64,000 nucleotides of DNA from Polyangium spumosum (GCF_009649845.1 NZ_WJIE01000016.1:116315-180314); one strand, 5' to 3'; counted from the stretch's first letter, positions 17,457 through 26,913 are shown. Numbers and translations: made by a program. The notes: a model not told the origin generated them from the sequence alone.

Positions 17457-18413
17457 ATGGCCGAAGCGCCTCCCCGCCCCGCCGTCGAGCGCCCTCGATC
17501 GCTCGTGCGCGCCGCCCTGCCGTTCGTCCTGTCGATTGCCCTCGTCGCGCTCGTCCTCTCCCGCCTCGATCTCCGGGCCTTCCGGGAGCACCTCGCGCGT
17601 GTCTCCGCGCCCTCGTTCCTCGCCTTCGCCGCCGTCTTCGTGGTCTCGCTCTGCGCGGCCGACAGCCTCGCGACCGTGCTCGTGTATCGCCGCTCCGTCG
17701 CGCCCATCCCATTTCGAGATTTTTTCGTCCTGCGCGGCGCCTCGTACCTGCCTTCGCTCCTGAACCACCACGTCGGCCAGGCCTTCATCACCGTCGCCCT
17801 CTCCCGCATCCACGGCGTCCCCCTGGCCCGCGTCGCCGGCGCCACCCTGCTCGTGTATGCCTCCTGGATGGGGTCGATCCTCGGCCTCGCGTGTATCGCG
17901 ATCGTCCTCGCGGACAAACCCCTCGTCTGGCTCGCCGTGCCCCTCGGCGCGGGCCTGCTCTACCTCGCCCTGCTCGCGATACGCCCCGCGCGCCTCGCGT
18001 CCATCCGGGTCCTCGCGCCCCTCTTCGAGGCCGGCGTCCGTGGCCACCTCTGGGCCCTCTTCGCGCGCTTGCCGCACCTCGCCGTCCTTTTCCTCGGCAC
18101 GTGGATCCCCTTCTGGTTTTTTGGCGTGCGTATCCCTGCGGCGGCGGCGTTTGCCTTCATTCCCGTCCTGATGGTCGCCGTCACCTTGCCGATCACGCCG
18201 CAGGGGTTCGGAACGCGGGACGTCCTCGCGGCCACCTTGCTCGAGCCCTTCGCGCCCTTCCCCACGCAGGAGGAGCGCCTCGCGGCCATCGCGGCGTCGA
18301 CCACCGCGTGGGGCGTGGCCATCACCCTCGTCGAGATCGTCTTCGCGCTCGTGCTCTTGCGCCGGTTCAGCCGAGGCTCGGCCAGCTCCGCGGCGGCCGA
18401 AACTTCGTATTGA
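17457..18413 (+). CDS. flippase-like (UPF0104/LPG_synthase_TM) membrane protein
   Basis: 318 aa with seven or eight hydrophobic helices. The early segment SLVRAALPFVLSIALVALVLSRLDL and the later PITPQGFGTRDVLAATLLEP match the lysylphosphatidylglycerol-synthetase TM region/UPF0104 pattern, where a conserved P.PGG.G.RE-type motif lies near the C-terminus. Such proteins are thought to flip lipids or lipid-linked sugars; the MprF synthase domain is absent. Its last 47 bp overlap the convergent DUF362 gene. Confidence 0.75.
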   Translation: MAEAPPRPAVERPRSLVRAALPFVLSIALVALVLSRLDLRAFREHLARVSAPSFLAFAAVFVVSLCAADSLATVLVYRRSVAPIPFRDFFVLRGASYLPSLLNHHVGQAFITVALSRIHGVPLARVAGATLLVYASWMGSILGLACIAIVLADKPLVWLAVPLGAGLLYLALLAIRPARLASIRVLAPLFEAGVRGHLWALFARLPHLAVLFLGTWIPFWFFGVRIPAAAAFAFIPVLMVAVTLPITPQGFGTRDVLAATLLEPFAPFPTQEERLAAIAASTTAWGVAITLVEIVFALVLLRRFSRGSASSAAAETSY

Positions 18414-19755
18414 ATCGGGGTCCGTCCCGCCGGACGCTCCTCGCCTCCACGTCCCCGCCGGGCAGCATCCCCCACGCCTCCCGGATCATCACGATCTTCG
18501 CCGGATCGAACCCCATCTCCTCCGCGACCGTGGCGTCCACGATCCCCGGATCGAACCCGCCCACGAGCGTCCCGGCGAACACCGGCGTCGCCCCGAGCGG
18601 CCCTTCGCCCTCGCCCGCCACGATCCCGTCCACGAGCGCGAGGTAACGCCGCACGGGTTCGTCCCGCAAGACGCCGTCACGATCGACGAAAAAGAGGATC
18701 CGGTTCAGGTCGAGGATGGTCCGCCAGAGCGTATCGTTGCCCTCCCAGCTCCCGTCGATCACCTTCGGCAACGCGCCGAGGCGGGCGAGGCGCGCGACCA
18801 GGGAATGGTCACCGGGCAGGGGAAATCGCGAGAGTTTGTCCTCGATCCGCTCCGCCAAACGCCGCGGCCGATCGAACTCGTCACCGCCGACGGACGGGTC
18901 CCCTGCCGTGAAATGCGGGAGCCAGTATTTCTCGTTCGTGACTCCGATGACGCTCTTCAAGGCCAGCGTGACGCCGGTCTTCTTGTGCGTCTTCATCTTG
19001 GGCAGGTTGATGACCACGTCCGCGTCGAGCACCGTGCGCGGCAGGCTGTACTCGTGTTTGCCGCGCGTGTGGTGCGGGACGGGCGTCTCGTAATGGCTGC
19101 GGTGGAACCGGAGCCGCTCCCCCGGCGGCGCGTCCTTCCGCGAAAAGGCGCTCGCGTCGCCGAGATCCACCACCCGATACCCCCGCGGATCACCCGGGAG
19201 CCTCGTGCGGACGAGCAGGCCGAGGTTCATCGAGAGGCCCCCGCGGCGCACGTCGTCGAGCGCGAAATACGGCGCCACCCGGAAATAACGCAGGTCCACG
19301 AAATCGACGTCCGCGCCGCCCCGCCTCAGGTGATCGATCACCGCGAAGATCCCGAGCGGCCCGGCGACCTTCTCGATCTCGCAGCCCTCCACGGGCGAAT
19401 CCACGACCCGCACGCTCCCCCGCGGCCCCGCCGCCCGGAGCGCATAATCGAGCACGGGCCTGAGGAGCGCGCCGTGCGTGCTCGACGCCCATAGTTTTTC
19501 GCCCGTGATCTTCTCGTGCAGGTTCTTCGAGGAGACCAGGTTTGGCTTGACGATCACCCGGTCGCCGGGCCGGATCAGGTCACCGAGCGGGTTCCATTCC
19601 GGCGTGCCGGCCCGCGCCGCGTCGAGCGAGAGCTCCCGGAAGAGCGCCTCCACCATCGCATACACCGGGTTCGGCGGATCAAACGGCGGCGCGCCCCCCG
19701 CGGCGTACGTCGTCCCCGGGCGGGACACGATAGCGACCGGATTCGCCGCGGTCAT
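18367..19755 (-). CDS. DUF362 domain protein
   Basis: 462 aa. DUF362-like features are KPNLVSSKNLHEK (about 70-82), VDSPVEGCEIEKV and INLPKMKTHKKTGVTLALKSVIG (about 255-277), then WEGNDTLWRTILDLNRIL. It has very few cysteines, so the ferredoxin domain of some DUF362 proteins is missing. The start ATG at 19755 overlaps the stop of the GT2-PaaK gene (4 nt), so the two are one operon. The function of DUF362 is not settled; the context suggests modification of a cell-surface glycan or lipid. The 3' end overlaps the convergent flippase-like gene by 47 bp. Confidence 0.8.
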   Translation of the reverse strand: MTAANPVAIVSRPGTTYAAGGAPPFDPPNPVYAMVEALFRELSLDAARAGTPEWNPLGDLIRPGDRVIVKPNLVSSKNLHEKITGEKLWASSTHGALLRPVLDYALRAAGPRGSVRVVDSPVEGCEIEKVAGPLGIFAVIDHLRRGGADVDFVDLRYFRVAPYFALDDVRRGGLSMNLGLLVRTRLPGDPRGYRVVDLGDASAFSRKDAPPGERLRFHRSHYETPVPHHTRGKHEYSLPRTVLDADVVINLPKMKTHKKTGVTLALKSVIGVTNEKYWLPHFTAGDPSVGGDEFDRPRRLAERIEDKLSRFPLPGDHSLVARLARLGALPKVIDGSWEGNDTLWRTILDLNRILFFVDRDGVLRDEPVRRYLALVDGIVAGEGEGPLGATPVFAGTLVGGFDPGIVDATVAEEMGFDPAKIVMIREAWGMLPGGDVEARSVRRDGPRFNTKFRPPRSWPSLG

Positions 19756-21995
19756 GCGCGGCTCGCCCCGCGGTCCACGCTCGGAACGACCGACGCCGAG
19801 CTGCGCTGGAAATCGATCCCGAGCCTGGACACGGCCGCGACGCGCTTGCCCGTGCGCACCATCGCCACCTCGTCCACGAAATCGACCGTGATCCGGAGGT
19901 CGTGACCGAGCACCTCGCGGAACTTCGCGAGCACCTCGCCGAGCACGTCGTCCGAGAACCGCCCGCCCTTCACGACCCGGAACGTGATCGCCCCGAGCTC
20001 CTCCTGCACCACCTGGAATTGCTTGATCGCGTGATCGTACTCCTTGAGGTAATGCGCGAAGAACGTCCCCGGCACGTGCTGGCCGTCCGTGCCCTGGATG
20101 ATCGACTGCACCCGCCCCTCGATCGCCCCGATCCGCGGCGCGCCCCGCCCGCACGTGCACGGCGCCCACGCATCCATGGCCTCGGCCAGATCCCCGATAC
20201 GATAACGGATGAACGGCATGCACATGTTCGTGAGGTCCGTGATCACGACCTCGCCGATCTCGCCGGGCTTCGCCGGCTCGCCGCCCTTCAGGATCTCGAC
20301 GATGTATCCCTCGGCGACGACGTGGTGCCCCGCGTGCGCCTCGCATTCGTAGGCGATGCCCGAGAACTCGCGGCTGCCGTACTTGTCGAACACCGCGCAC
20401 CCGAACGCCTGCTCGATCACGCGCCGGCTCGGGATCGGCAGCGTCTGCGCGCTCGACATCACGGCCCGCGGCCGCACCGAGAGATCCCCGTGCGCCTGGA
20501 GGTACCGCGCCAGGAAATCGAGCGCCTCGGCATATCCGTCGAGCAAGACCGGCTCCGCCTGCGCGATCGTGCGGACCATCGCGGCGAGGTTCTTCTCGCT
20601 CATCTCGAAGACCGGCACGAACGTGCGATTCGAGAGCATCGCGTCCGCGCGCTCCTTCCGGATCTGGCTCTTCGACATCCCGATCGTCTGGTGCCAGAGC
20701 CGCACGCACGGGTCGCCGAATCGATACCCCGTCCACTCCTGGGCCCGCAGCGTCGCCGCCCAGCGCAATTCGAGCTGCACGCGGTCCGCATAACAGACGA
20801 AAGGCTCACCCGTCGATCCGCTCGTCGCGATGCGCAGCACCTGCGATTTGTCGTGGTTCTCCGACATGATGTCGAAATAGAGGTGCTTGCGGATGTCGGC
20901 CTTCGTGAGCAGCGGCAATTTGTGCAGATCCGCCTGCCCCCGGATGTCCTCGGGCCGCAGGCCCCGCTCCTGCATGCGCGCGCGGTAATACGGCACGTTG
21001 CGGTAGGCGTGCCGGATGAGGCGCCGGAGCTTCTCGTCCTGGAGCTCGCGGGTCTCCGAGGCGCCCAGCCATTGCGTCTTGCAGAGCGTCTCGTAATGAT
21101 GCTCGACGTCCCGCGTGATCATCCAGTGCGTGCTGTCGAAGGCCGCGAGGTACGCGCGCCACCGCGCCTCCTGCACCGGCGTCCGCGACGGCGTACGATC
21201 CGCCACCGGATGGCGCCGCAAGAATTGATGCGCCACGTCCGGCGGCGGCCGGCTCACGCGGTACTCCCACGTCGCCTTCCCGATGTCCACGAGCGAGAGC
21301 ACGCTCGCCCGCACGGCCGTCTTCTCGAGGAAGCTCGTCCCCTGCCGCCGCTGCTCGAAGATCGTCTCGATCTCCTTGTACGAATACCCCTTCGCGTGGG
21401 CGGCGACCATGATGAACGATTGCCAGTAGAAATACGTGCCGCGGTACGTGAGCAGGTCGAGCATCACCTCGCGGGCGCACATGACGAACCCGCTCTTGTT
21501 GTCCGAGAGGTTCATCCCGAACACGCCGTTCAACAGGTGATTGAGCCCGCGGCTCAGGTGGTATCGCTGGTCCTTGCGCCGCCCGACCGCGCTCCGGAAC
21601 CCCTGCACCACGTCGACGCTGTACTCGTAGAGCGCGCGCCGGAGCCGCAGGAGATCCTCCGGCTGGTACTGCAGATCCGCGTCGATCGTCGCGACGAGCT
21701 TGCCACGCGACGCGCCCACGCCCGTCCGCCACGCCGCCGCGATGCCCCGGTTCTCCGGGTGGAAGCAGCCCACGATCCGCCCCGCGGAGCCGGCCGAGAG
21801 CTCGCGGATCACCGCCGCCGTCCCGTCCTTCGACCCGTCGTCGACGAGCACGAGCTCCCCCACGAGCCCGCCGACCTCGAAGACCCCGAGCACACGCGTC
21901 GCGAGCTCGCGCAGGTTGAGCTCTTCATTGAAGCAAGGGACGATCACGCTGAGCTCGATCGGCGATTCGTCCATGGAGAGCGCTTGTTCGGTCAT
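19752..21995 (-). CDS. fusion of GT2 glycosyltransferase and PaaK/CapK-like adenylate-forming enzyme
   Basis: 747 aa with two domains. Residues about 13-240 are a DPM1-like GT-A fold: SVIVPCFNEELNLREL, LVDDGSKDGT and DADLQYQPED (DxD metal site), followed by a DUF-like TFYWQS..K.. segment without clear TM helices. Residues about 295-735 are a CapK/phenylacetate-CoA-ligase-like adenylation domain: RNVPYYRARM, the AMP loop ATSGSTGEPF, YGSREFSGIAYEC and FIRYRIGDLAE. CapK-type proteins occur in polysaccharide clusters and probably activate an acyl donor. One protein could thus both build a lipid-linked sugar and acylate it, which is inference. The start may be ATG 21995 or 21974. Coupled to DUF362. 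Confidence 0.85.
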   Translation of the reverse strand: MTEQALSMDESPIELSVIVPCFNEELNLRELATRVLGVFEVGGLVGELVLVDDGSKDGTAAVIRELSAGSAGRIVGCFHPENRGIAAAWRTGVGASRGKLVATIDADLQYQPEDLLRLRRALYEYSVDVVQGFRSAVGRRKDQRYHLSRGLNHLLNGVFGMNLSDNKSGFVMCAREVMLDLLTYRGTYFYWQSFIMVAAHAKGYSYKEIETIFEQRRQGTSFLEKTAVRASVLSLVDIGKATWEYRVSRPPPDVAHQFLRRHPVADRTPSRTPVQEARWRAYLAAFDSTHWMITRDVEHHYETLCKTQWLGASETRELQDEKLRRLIRHAYRNVPYYRARMQERGLRPEDIRGQADLHKLPLLTKADIRKHLYFDIMSENHDKSQVLRIATSGSTGEPFVCYADRVQLELRWAATLRAQEWTGYRFGDPCVRLWHQTIGMSKSQIRKERADAMLSNRTFVPVFEMSEKNLAAMVRTIAQAEPVLLDGYAEALDFLARYLQAHGDLSVRPRAVMSSAQTLPIPSRRVIEQAFGCAVFDKYGSREFSGIAYECEAHAGHHVVAEGYIVEILKGGEPAKPGEIGEVVITDLTNMCMPFIRYRIGDLAEAMDAWAPCTCGRGAPRIGAIEGRVQSIIQGTDGQHVPGTFFAHYLKEYDHAIKQFQVVQEELGAITFRVVKGGRFSDDVLGEVLAKFREVLGHDLRITVDFVDEVAMVRTGKRVAAVSRLGIDFQRSSASVVPSVDRGASRA

Positions 21996-22010
21996 CGGAG
22001 GGCGCGCAGT

Positions 22011-23060
22011 CTACTCCACGGCGCTGCCCGGGGAAGCCGCGCGGGAGCTTTGCGTGTACGCAGGCGCCTTGCCCGCGATCTCGGCCGAAAACCGGCTGAC
22101 GCCCTCGAGCGAGCGCATCCGCGGCGTCCAGCCGAGCTCCCGCACCGCCTTCGAGGCGTCGTACACCACGTCCCGCGAGAGCAGCTTCACCACGAAGGGC
22201 GTGAGCGGCGGCGTCTCCTTCCGACCGGCCAGCGAGAAGGCCGCCACGAGCGACCTCGCCGCGGCCATCGCGGCCGGATACGGGAGCGACAACCGCGGCG
22301 GCCGTAGCTCTGCCGCGCGCGCGATCGCCTCGAACACCTCGCGCACGCTCGGCGGACGCGCGTCGACCTCGTCCATCACGTTGAACGCCTCGCCCCCGAG
22401 ATCACGCCGCTCCGCGGCCCGCAGGACCACGTCGACCACGTGATCCACCCACACGACGTTGAGCGGCGCGCGCCCTCCGTCGACGAGCAGCATCATCCGC
22501 TTTCGTAACGTCGCGATCGCGCGCGGCAGGAAGTTCCGATCGTACGGCCCGTAGATCATGGGCGGACGCACCGCGACCACCGAGAGCCCGAGCGCGCGTC
22601 CTCGCTCGAGCGCGAGCCTCTCCGCGTGTGTCTTCGAGTCCTCGTAGGGCAAACCGCTCGTGCGTGTCGGCCACGCCTCGGTCACGCGACCACGATCGGG
22701 CCTGCCGTACACGGCCACCGACGAGACGTGCACCACGTGGGGCACGCCCGCCTCCACCGCCGCCTCGATCACGGCGCGTGTGCCGCCCACGTTCACGCGC
22801 TCCATCTCGGCCGGGTTCGAGGTCTCGCCGACCGCGGCCGCCGCGTGCACGACCACGTCCACGCCGCGCAGGATGTCCCCGAGCGCCCGCCGATCCTCGA
22901 CGTCTCCGCCCACCACGCGCACGCCGATCCGCGACAGCGCCCGCGCGTCGAGCCGCGTGGGATCCCGCGCGATCCCCGCCACCTCGTGTCCGGCTTCCCG
23001 CGCGATCTCGCAGAGCCTCCGGCCCACGCCGCTCGTGATCCCCGTCGCCGCGATCTTCAT
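22011..23060 (-). CDS. NAD-dependent epimerase/dehydratase (extended SDR)
   Basis: 349 aa from ATG 23060. The Rossmann motif TGITSGVG (7-14) and GDVED are followed by VVHAAAAVGE, the active-site Ser in HVSSVAVYG and a Y-x3-K pair in YEDSK. The C-terminal half resembles sterol/3-beta-HSD-like and UDP-glucose-epimerase-like SDRs (VRPPMIYGPYD, NVVWVDHVVDVVL). Substrate unknown; location next to the GT2 fusion (15 bp apart, same strand) suggests a nucleotide-sugar or lipid-linked substrate. Confidence 0.87.
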   Translation of the reverse strand: MKIAATGITSGVGRRLCEIAREAGHEVAGIARDPTRLDARALSRIGVRVVGGDVEDRRALGDILRGVDVVVHAAAAVGETSNPAEMERVNVGGTRAVIEAAVEAGVPHVVHVSSVAVYGRPDRGRVTEAWPTRTSGLPYEDSKTHAERLALERGRALGLSVVAVRPPMIYGPYDRNFLPRAIATLRKRMMLLVDGGRAPLNVVWVDHVVDVVLRAAERRDLGGEAFNVMDEVDARPPSVREVFEAIARAAELRPPRLSLPYPAAMAAARSLVAAFSLAGRKETPPLTPFVVKLLSRDVVYDASKAVRELGWTPRMRSLEGVSRFSAEIAGKAPAYTQSSRAASPGSAVE

Positions 23061-23151
23061 GGCGGCGAGGGTGGCACGCGGGCCCCGCGCATTCCAGCCG
23101 CAGCCGCGAAGCGGATGCTGGGGTTTGGGGCGCTGCCCCATCGTGAACGAG

Positions 23152-23787
23152 CTAGCCGCGCGACGGCCGCGTCGCCGGAGCGGGCGCGCTCGACGGCCGC
23201 TCGGTGCGCGGCGGCTCGCCGACCTCCGAGGGCCTGCGCGGCGGCTCGCCGACCTCGGAGGGCCTGCGCGGCGGCTCCTGGGAAGAGCGGAGGTGCGAGG
23301 TCGTCGGCAAGGACGAGATCCGATCGCTCCGGTTCGACTCGAGCGCCTGGGGCCTTCGCGGCGCGAGGCTCACGGGCGGCGCCTCCCCGCGCACGCTCTG
23401 GCCGCGCAGGTACTCGAGCGCCTCCGCCTCGTCGTGAAACACCTCGGCCCCCGCGCCGTCCTCGCGCAGGTGGCGCTTGACCTGCAGCGCGCCCACCGCC
23501 GTCTTCACGACGATCGCGGCGCCGCGGAACCCCCGGAACATCCGGGGCCGATAGCGCCGCATGGCGTCCTCGAACAGCGGATCGTTGCGCCGCGGCCCTT
23601 CGCGCAGATCCACGAGCAGCTTCCTCCGATCACGCCCGAGCTCGTCGAACGCGCCGATCACCGCTTCGAGGTCCTGCTCCATGATCCAGACGTCGGTGTA
23701 GTCGCGCGGCGTCCTTCGGAGGATGAGGATGTGCCCCGAGCCATCCGTCTCCACCAGGTGATACGGGGTCTCGAGCTCGATCATCAC
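23152..23787 (-). CDS. STAS/SpoIIAA-like protein with decapeptide repeats
   Basis: 211 aa, GTG 23787 (or ATG 23784). Residues 1-130 look like a SpoIIAA-like alpha/beta fold (HLVETDGSGHILILRRTPRDYTD..., LLVDLREGPRRND, FRGAAIVVKTAVGALQVKRHL, FHDEAEALEYLRG). The C-terminal 80 residues are disordered and contain a perfect repeat of PPRRPSEVGE (two copies plus part of a third). Many myxobacteria carry such proteins, possibly partners of regulators; function unknown. A TATGCT -10-like box sits 5-8 nt before the starts. Confidence 0.7.
   Translation of the reverse strand: MMIELETPYHLVETDGSGHILILRRTPRDYTDVWIMEQDLEAVIGAFDELGRDRRKLLVDLREGPRRNDPLFEDAMRRYRPRMFRGFRGAAIVVKTAVGALQVKRHLREDGAGAEVFHDEAEALEYLRGQSVRGEAPPVSLAPRRPQALESNRSDRISSLPTTSHLRSSQEPPRRPSEVGEPPRRPSEVGEPPRTERPSSAPAPATRPSRG
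23206..23278. repeat. 30-bp tandem repeat encoding PPRRPSEVGE
   Basis: Two 30-bp units (23206-23235 and 23236-23265) differ by one base and are followed by a 13-bp partial unit. They lie inside the STAS-like gene and add ten residues per copy without changing frame. Confidence 0.9.
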
Positions 23788-23792
23788 GTCGA

Positions 23793-23798
23793 AGCATA
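23793..23798 (-). promoter_or_regulatory. -10-like TATGCT, probable leaderless promoter
   Basis: TATGCT on the minus strand lies 5 nt before GTG 23787 and 8 nt before ATG 23784. No ribosome-binding sequence is seen. Confidence 0.4.
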
Positions 23799-23885
23799 AA
23801 CCGCCTGTTTTCGGGCGGCGAGCTTTCCTTCCGTGCTAGGGTCCGCCTCGCAAAATGGGCGCCTTTGCGCCCTTCGCGAGGACCT

Positions 23886-24689
23886 ATGCGATCCATCGAA
23901 AACAGGCTCGGCGTGGCCCTCGTGGCCGCCTCGATCGGTGCTCTGCTCCTCGGCGCGACGCGCGACGCGCGGGCCTGAGGCATCGCGCCGGCCGTCGGTC
24001 CGACGGGCATCCCCTCTTGCAACGACGACCTGGGCGCGCCTCTGCCCCTGGGCGAACCCGGCGCGCCCGCGCCGAGGCCGAAGCCGCGCCTGTACCGCGT
24101 CGGCGTGACGACGGGTTACGCCTGGACAAACCTCGTCTTCGCCGGGAAATACGACGTCGCCCTCGAGCGGCGCGCGGCGGTCGCGACGTTCGAGCGCAGG
24201 CTCGGCTCCGCGTGGACGCTCCAGCTCGGCGCGGGTGGCATCCTCTGGGGCAGCTTGCGCGAGGGAGCGCGGCGCTACGATTTCGGCCCTGGCTGGTCCG
24301 CCTCCATTGCCGCGTCCTACCGCCTGCTCGACGGCCGTGATCGATGGCCCTTCGTCCTGCTCGGCGCCTCGCTCGCCGTCGCCGGCGCCGAGACCCGCGA
24401 GGCGAAACGAGGCGCCCCCGTGGTCCCGTATCACGCCGGCGACCTCCGCATCAGCGCCGTCGCCGGCAAGACGTTTTTCGACGTGCTGAGCCCGTACGTC
24501 GTGGCCCGCGTGTTCGGCGGGCCGATCTTCTGGCAGGTCGACGGCGAGGATCGGCAGGGCACCGATCGTTACAAGTTCCAGCTCGGCCTCGGCCTCGTGG
24601 CGACGCTGCCGATCGGGCTCGACGTGTTCGCGGAGATCGTCCCGCTCGGCGAGCGCAGCGCCACGAGCGGCGCGGGTTTTTCCTTCTAG
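23886..24689 (+). CDS. secreted outer-membrane-like protein with in-frame UGA (pseudogene or selenoprotein candidate)
   Basis: From ATG 23886 (GAGGA just upstream), codons 1-30 encode a clear signal peptide ending in ATRDARA. Codon 31 is TGA (23976-23978), and the same frame continues without break to 24689 (267 codons). The continuation GIAPAVGPTGIPSCNDD leads into a beta-rich domain with alternating hydrophobic residues ending in GAGFSF, typical of outer-membrane barrels with a C-terminal aromatic residue. The UGA stands where a cysteine (one-base change TGC to TGA) would begin the mature protein. It could be a nonsense mutation, a sequencing error or selenocysteine. A restart at GTG 24105 would lack the signal. 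Confidence 0.6.
23992..24006 (+). other. hairpin 13 nt downstream of the in-frame UGA (weak SECIS-like candidate)
   Basis: CCGTCG (23992-23997) and CGACGG (24001-24006) pair around a GTC loop. Bacterial SECIS elements place a small stem-loop with GU in the apex shortly after the UGA. The resemblance is limited and such GC-rich hairpins are common here. Confidence 0.2.
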
Positions 24690-24708
24690 AACCGCGCGCC
24701 GCGCCCCT

Positions 24709-25347
24709 TCATCCGCAGATGCACTGGAAGGGATCGATACACTCGAGGCCCTGGAAGGCGCAATCGAACGGACACGCGAAGGGGTTGCACGGCGTGCCGG
24801 AATCCGTGCCGCCGTCGGCGCCGCCCGAGCACGTGCCGCCCATGCACGTCTGACCGGCCGCGCATTCCGCGTCCGAGCAGCACTGCGACTGACACACGCA
24901 GGAGAAACCGTTCTTCACGTACCCCGCGTTGCAGCTCACGTCGCAGAGGCCCGACGAGTTGCAGATCGCGGTGCCGTTGCCCACGGACGGACACGGCGTG
25001 CACGTGGTCGACGTGAAGCACCCCGTCGCGGGGGTGTTGCCCGCGCAAACGCCGGCGCAGGCGTGCTCCATCGGCCCACACATCTGCCCGCCCGAGCTCG
25101 AGCTACTCGACGCGCCGCTGCTCGCGCTGCTGCTCGACGCGCTGCTGCTCGACGCGTTGCTGCTCGACGCGTTGCTGCTGCTGCTGCTCGCCGAGCCCAT
25201 CCCACCCATACCGGTGTCGAGCCCGCTGCCCTCGCCGCCCTCGCCGCCCGTGCCCACGCCTGGCCCGGTCGCGGTCGCGCAACCGCCGCCGATCCACGCC
25301 CCGAACCCGAGCGCCATCACCAGAAAGCCAAGCTGCTTCGTGCGCAC
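24709..25347 (-). CDS. Cys-rich lipoprotein with Ser/Ala linker
   Basis: 212 aa; GTG 25347 chosen because CGGAGG lies upstream at good spacing. A signal peptide ending in IGGGC suggests lipidation. A Gly-rich stretch is followed by a Ser/Ala/Asn low-complexity linker (about 52-85) and then a C-terminal domain with about 20 cysteines (ACAGVCAGN, CVCQSQCCSDAECAAGQTC), likely disulfide-bonded as in EGF-like or Dickkopf-like myxobacterial surface proteins. Function unknown. The linker is encoded by short direct repeats (25126-25192). Confidence 0.75.
   Translation of the reverse strand: MRTKQLGFLVMALGFGAWIGGGCATATGPGVGTGGEGGEGSGLDTGMGGMGSASSSSSNASSSNASSSSASSSSASSGASSSSSSGGQMCGPMEHACAGVCAGNTPATGCFTSTTCTPCPSVGNGTAICNSSGLCDVSCNAGYVKNGFSCVCQSQCCSDAECAAGQTCMGGTCSGGADGGTDSGTPCNPFACPFDCAFQGLECIDPFQCICG
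25126..25192. repeat. 15-bp direct repeats in Ser linker
   Basis: Three adjacent 15-bp units at 25126, 25141 and 25156 (GCTGCTGCTCGACGC with one T variant) are followed by a GCTGCT run. On the coding strand they encode Ser-rich pentapeptides (ASSSS/NASSS). The 15-bp period keeps the frame. Confidence 0.85.
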
Positions 25348-25463
25348 GACGTACCTCCGCGCTCGATGTTCACCTGTTTCTCCCGCAAGTGGAAGCTTCA
25401 CCGACGAGGACGTCGTGGTAGACGAACCCGCACGCGCACGCCGCGACACGGCGGGGAGGACGC

Positions 25464-26105
25464 ATGAAGCCCATCATTTCGCCCGAGCTGGACGTTTACA
25501 TCGAAGCCCATACCCGCCCGCGCCCGGCGCTCTTCGACGAATTGCGCGACGCGACGTACGCCTCGACGAGCTCGCCGCAGATGCAGGTGGGCCGCGTCGA
25601 GGGCACGTTCCTGAAGATGCTCTGCGCGCTCGCCTCGGCGCGGCGCGTGCTCGAGATCGGCACGTTCACCGGCTACTCCGCGCTCTGCATGGCCGAGGCG
25701 CTGCCCGACGATGGCGAGCTCCTCACGCTCGATCGAGACCCCGACGCGACGCGTATCGCCCGCTCCTTCTTCGATCGGAGCCCGCACGGAAAGAAGATCC
25801 GCATCCTCCTCGGCGACGCCCTCGAGACCCTGCGATCCCTCCCTCCGGGCGCGCCCTTCGACCTCGTCTTCATCGACGCCGACAAGGAGCGCTACACCGA
25901 CTACTACGAGGCCGTCCTGCCGCTCCTCCGCCAGGGCGGACTCGTCGTGGGAGACAACACGCTCTGGAGCGGCAACGTCCTCGATCCGAAGGAAGCGTCC
26001 GACCACGGCATCTGCCGCTTCAACGACCACGTCACGGCCGATCCGCGCGTCGAGAACGTCCTGCTCTCGATCCGCGACGGCATGATGCTCGCGCGGAAGC
26101 TCTGA
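25464..26105 (+). CDS. SAM-dependent O-methyltransferase (caffeoyl-CoA OMT family)
   Basis: 213 aa, the usual length. SAM-binding motif I is EIGTFTGYSAL (about 64-74); LDRDPDATRIARSFF is the acidic strand 2 region; FIDADKERYTDYYE (about 135-148) carries the metal/catalytic Asp pair; DNTLWSG is motif VI. GGGGAGGA lies before the ATG. These enzymes methylate catechol-type small molecules with Mg2+. Substrate unknown. It ends 28 bp before coaX. Confidence 0.93.
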   Translation: MKPIISPELDVYIEAHTRPRPALFDELRDATYASTSSPQMQVGRVEGTFLKMLCALASARRVLEIGTFTGYSALCMAEALPDDGELLTLDRDPDATRIARSFFDRSPHGKKIRILLGDALETLRSLPPGAPFDLVFIDADKERYTDYYEAVLPLLRQGGLVVGDNTLWSGNVLDPKEASDHGICRFNDHVTADPRVENVLLSIRDGMMLARKL

Positions 26106-26121
26106 TTTCCCCAGGAAGTGG

Positions 26122-26127
26122 TAGGGT
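26122..26127 (+). promoter_or_regulatory. extended -10-like TGGTAGGGT, probable leaderless promoter
   Basis: TAGGGT, preceded by TGG, ends 6 nt before the coaX ATG. No Shine-Dalgarno lies between. Confidence 0.45.
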
Positions 26128-26133
26128 CTCCCC

Positions 26134-26909
<776 letters not shown>

Positions 26910-26913
<4 letters not shown>

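Noticed and set aside
24105..24689. Independent gene starting at GTG 24105
   Set aside because: The same frame joins the signal peptide at 23886 through the UGA; a start at 24105 would produce a barrel without signal.
26104..26133. Riboswitch in front of coaX/permease
   Set aside because: Only 28 bp lie between the genes; there is no room for a structured leader.
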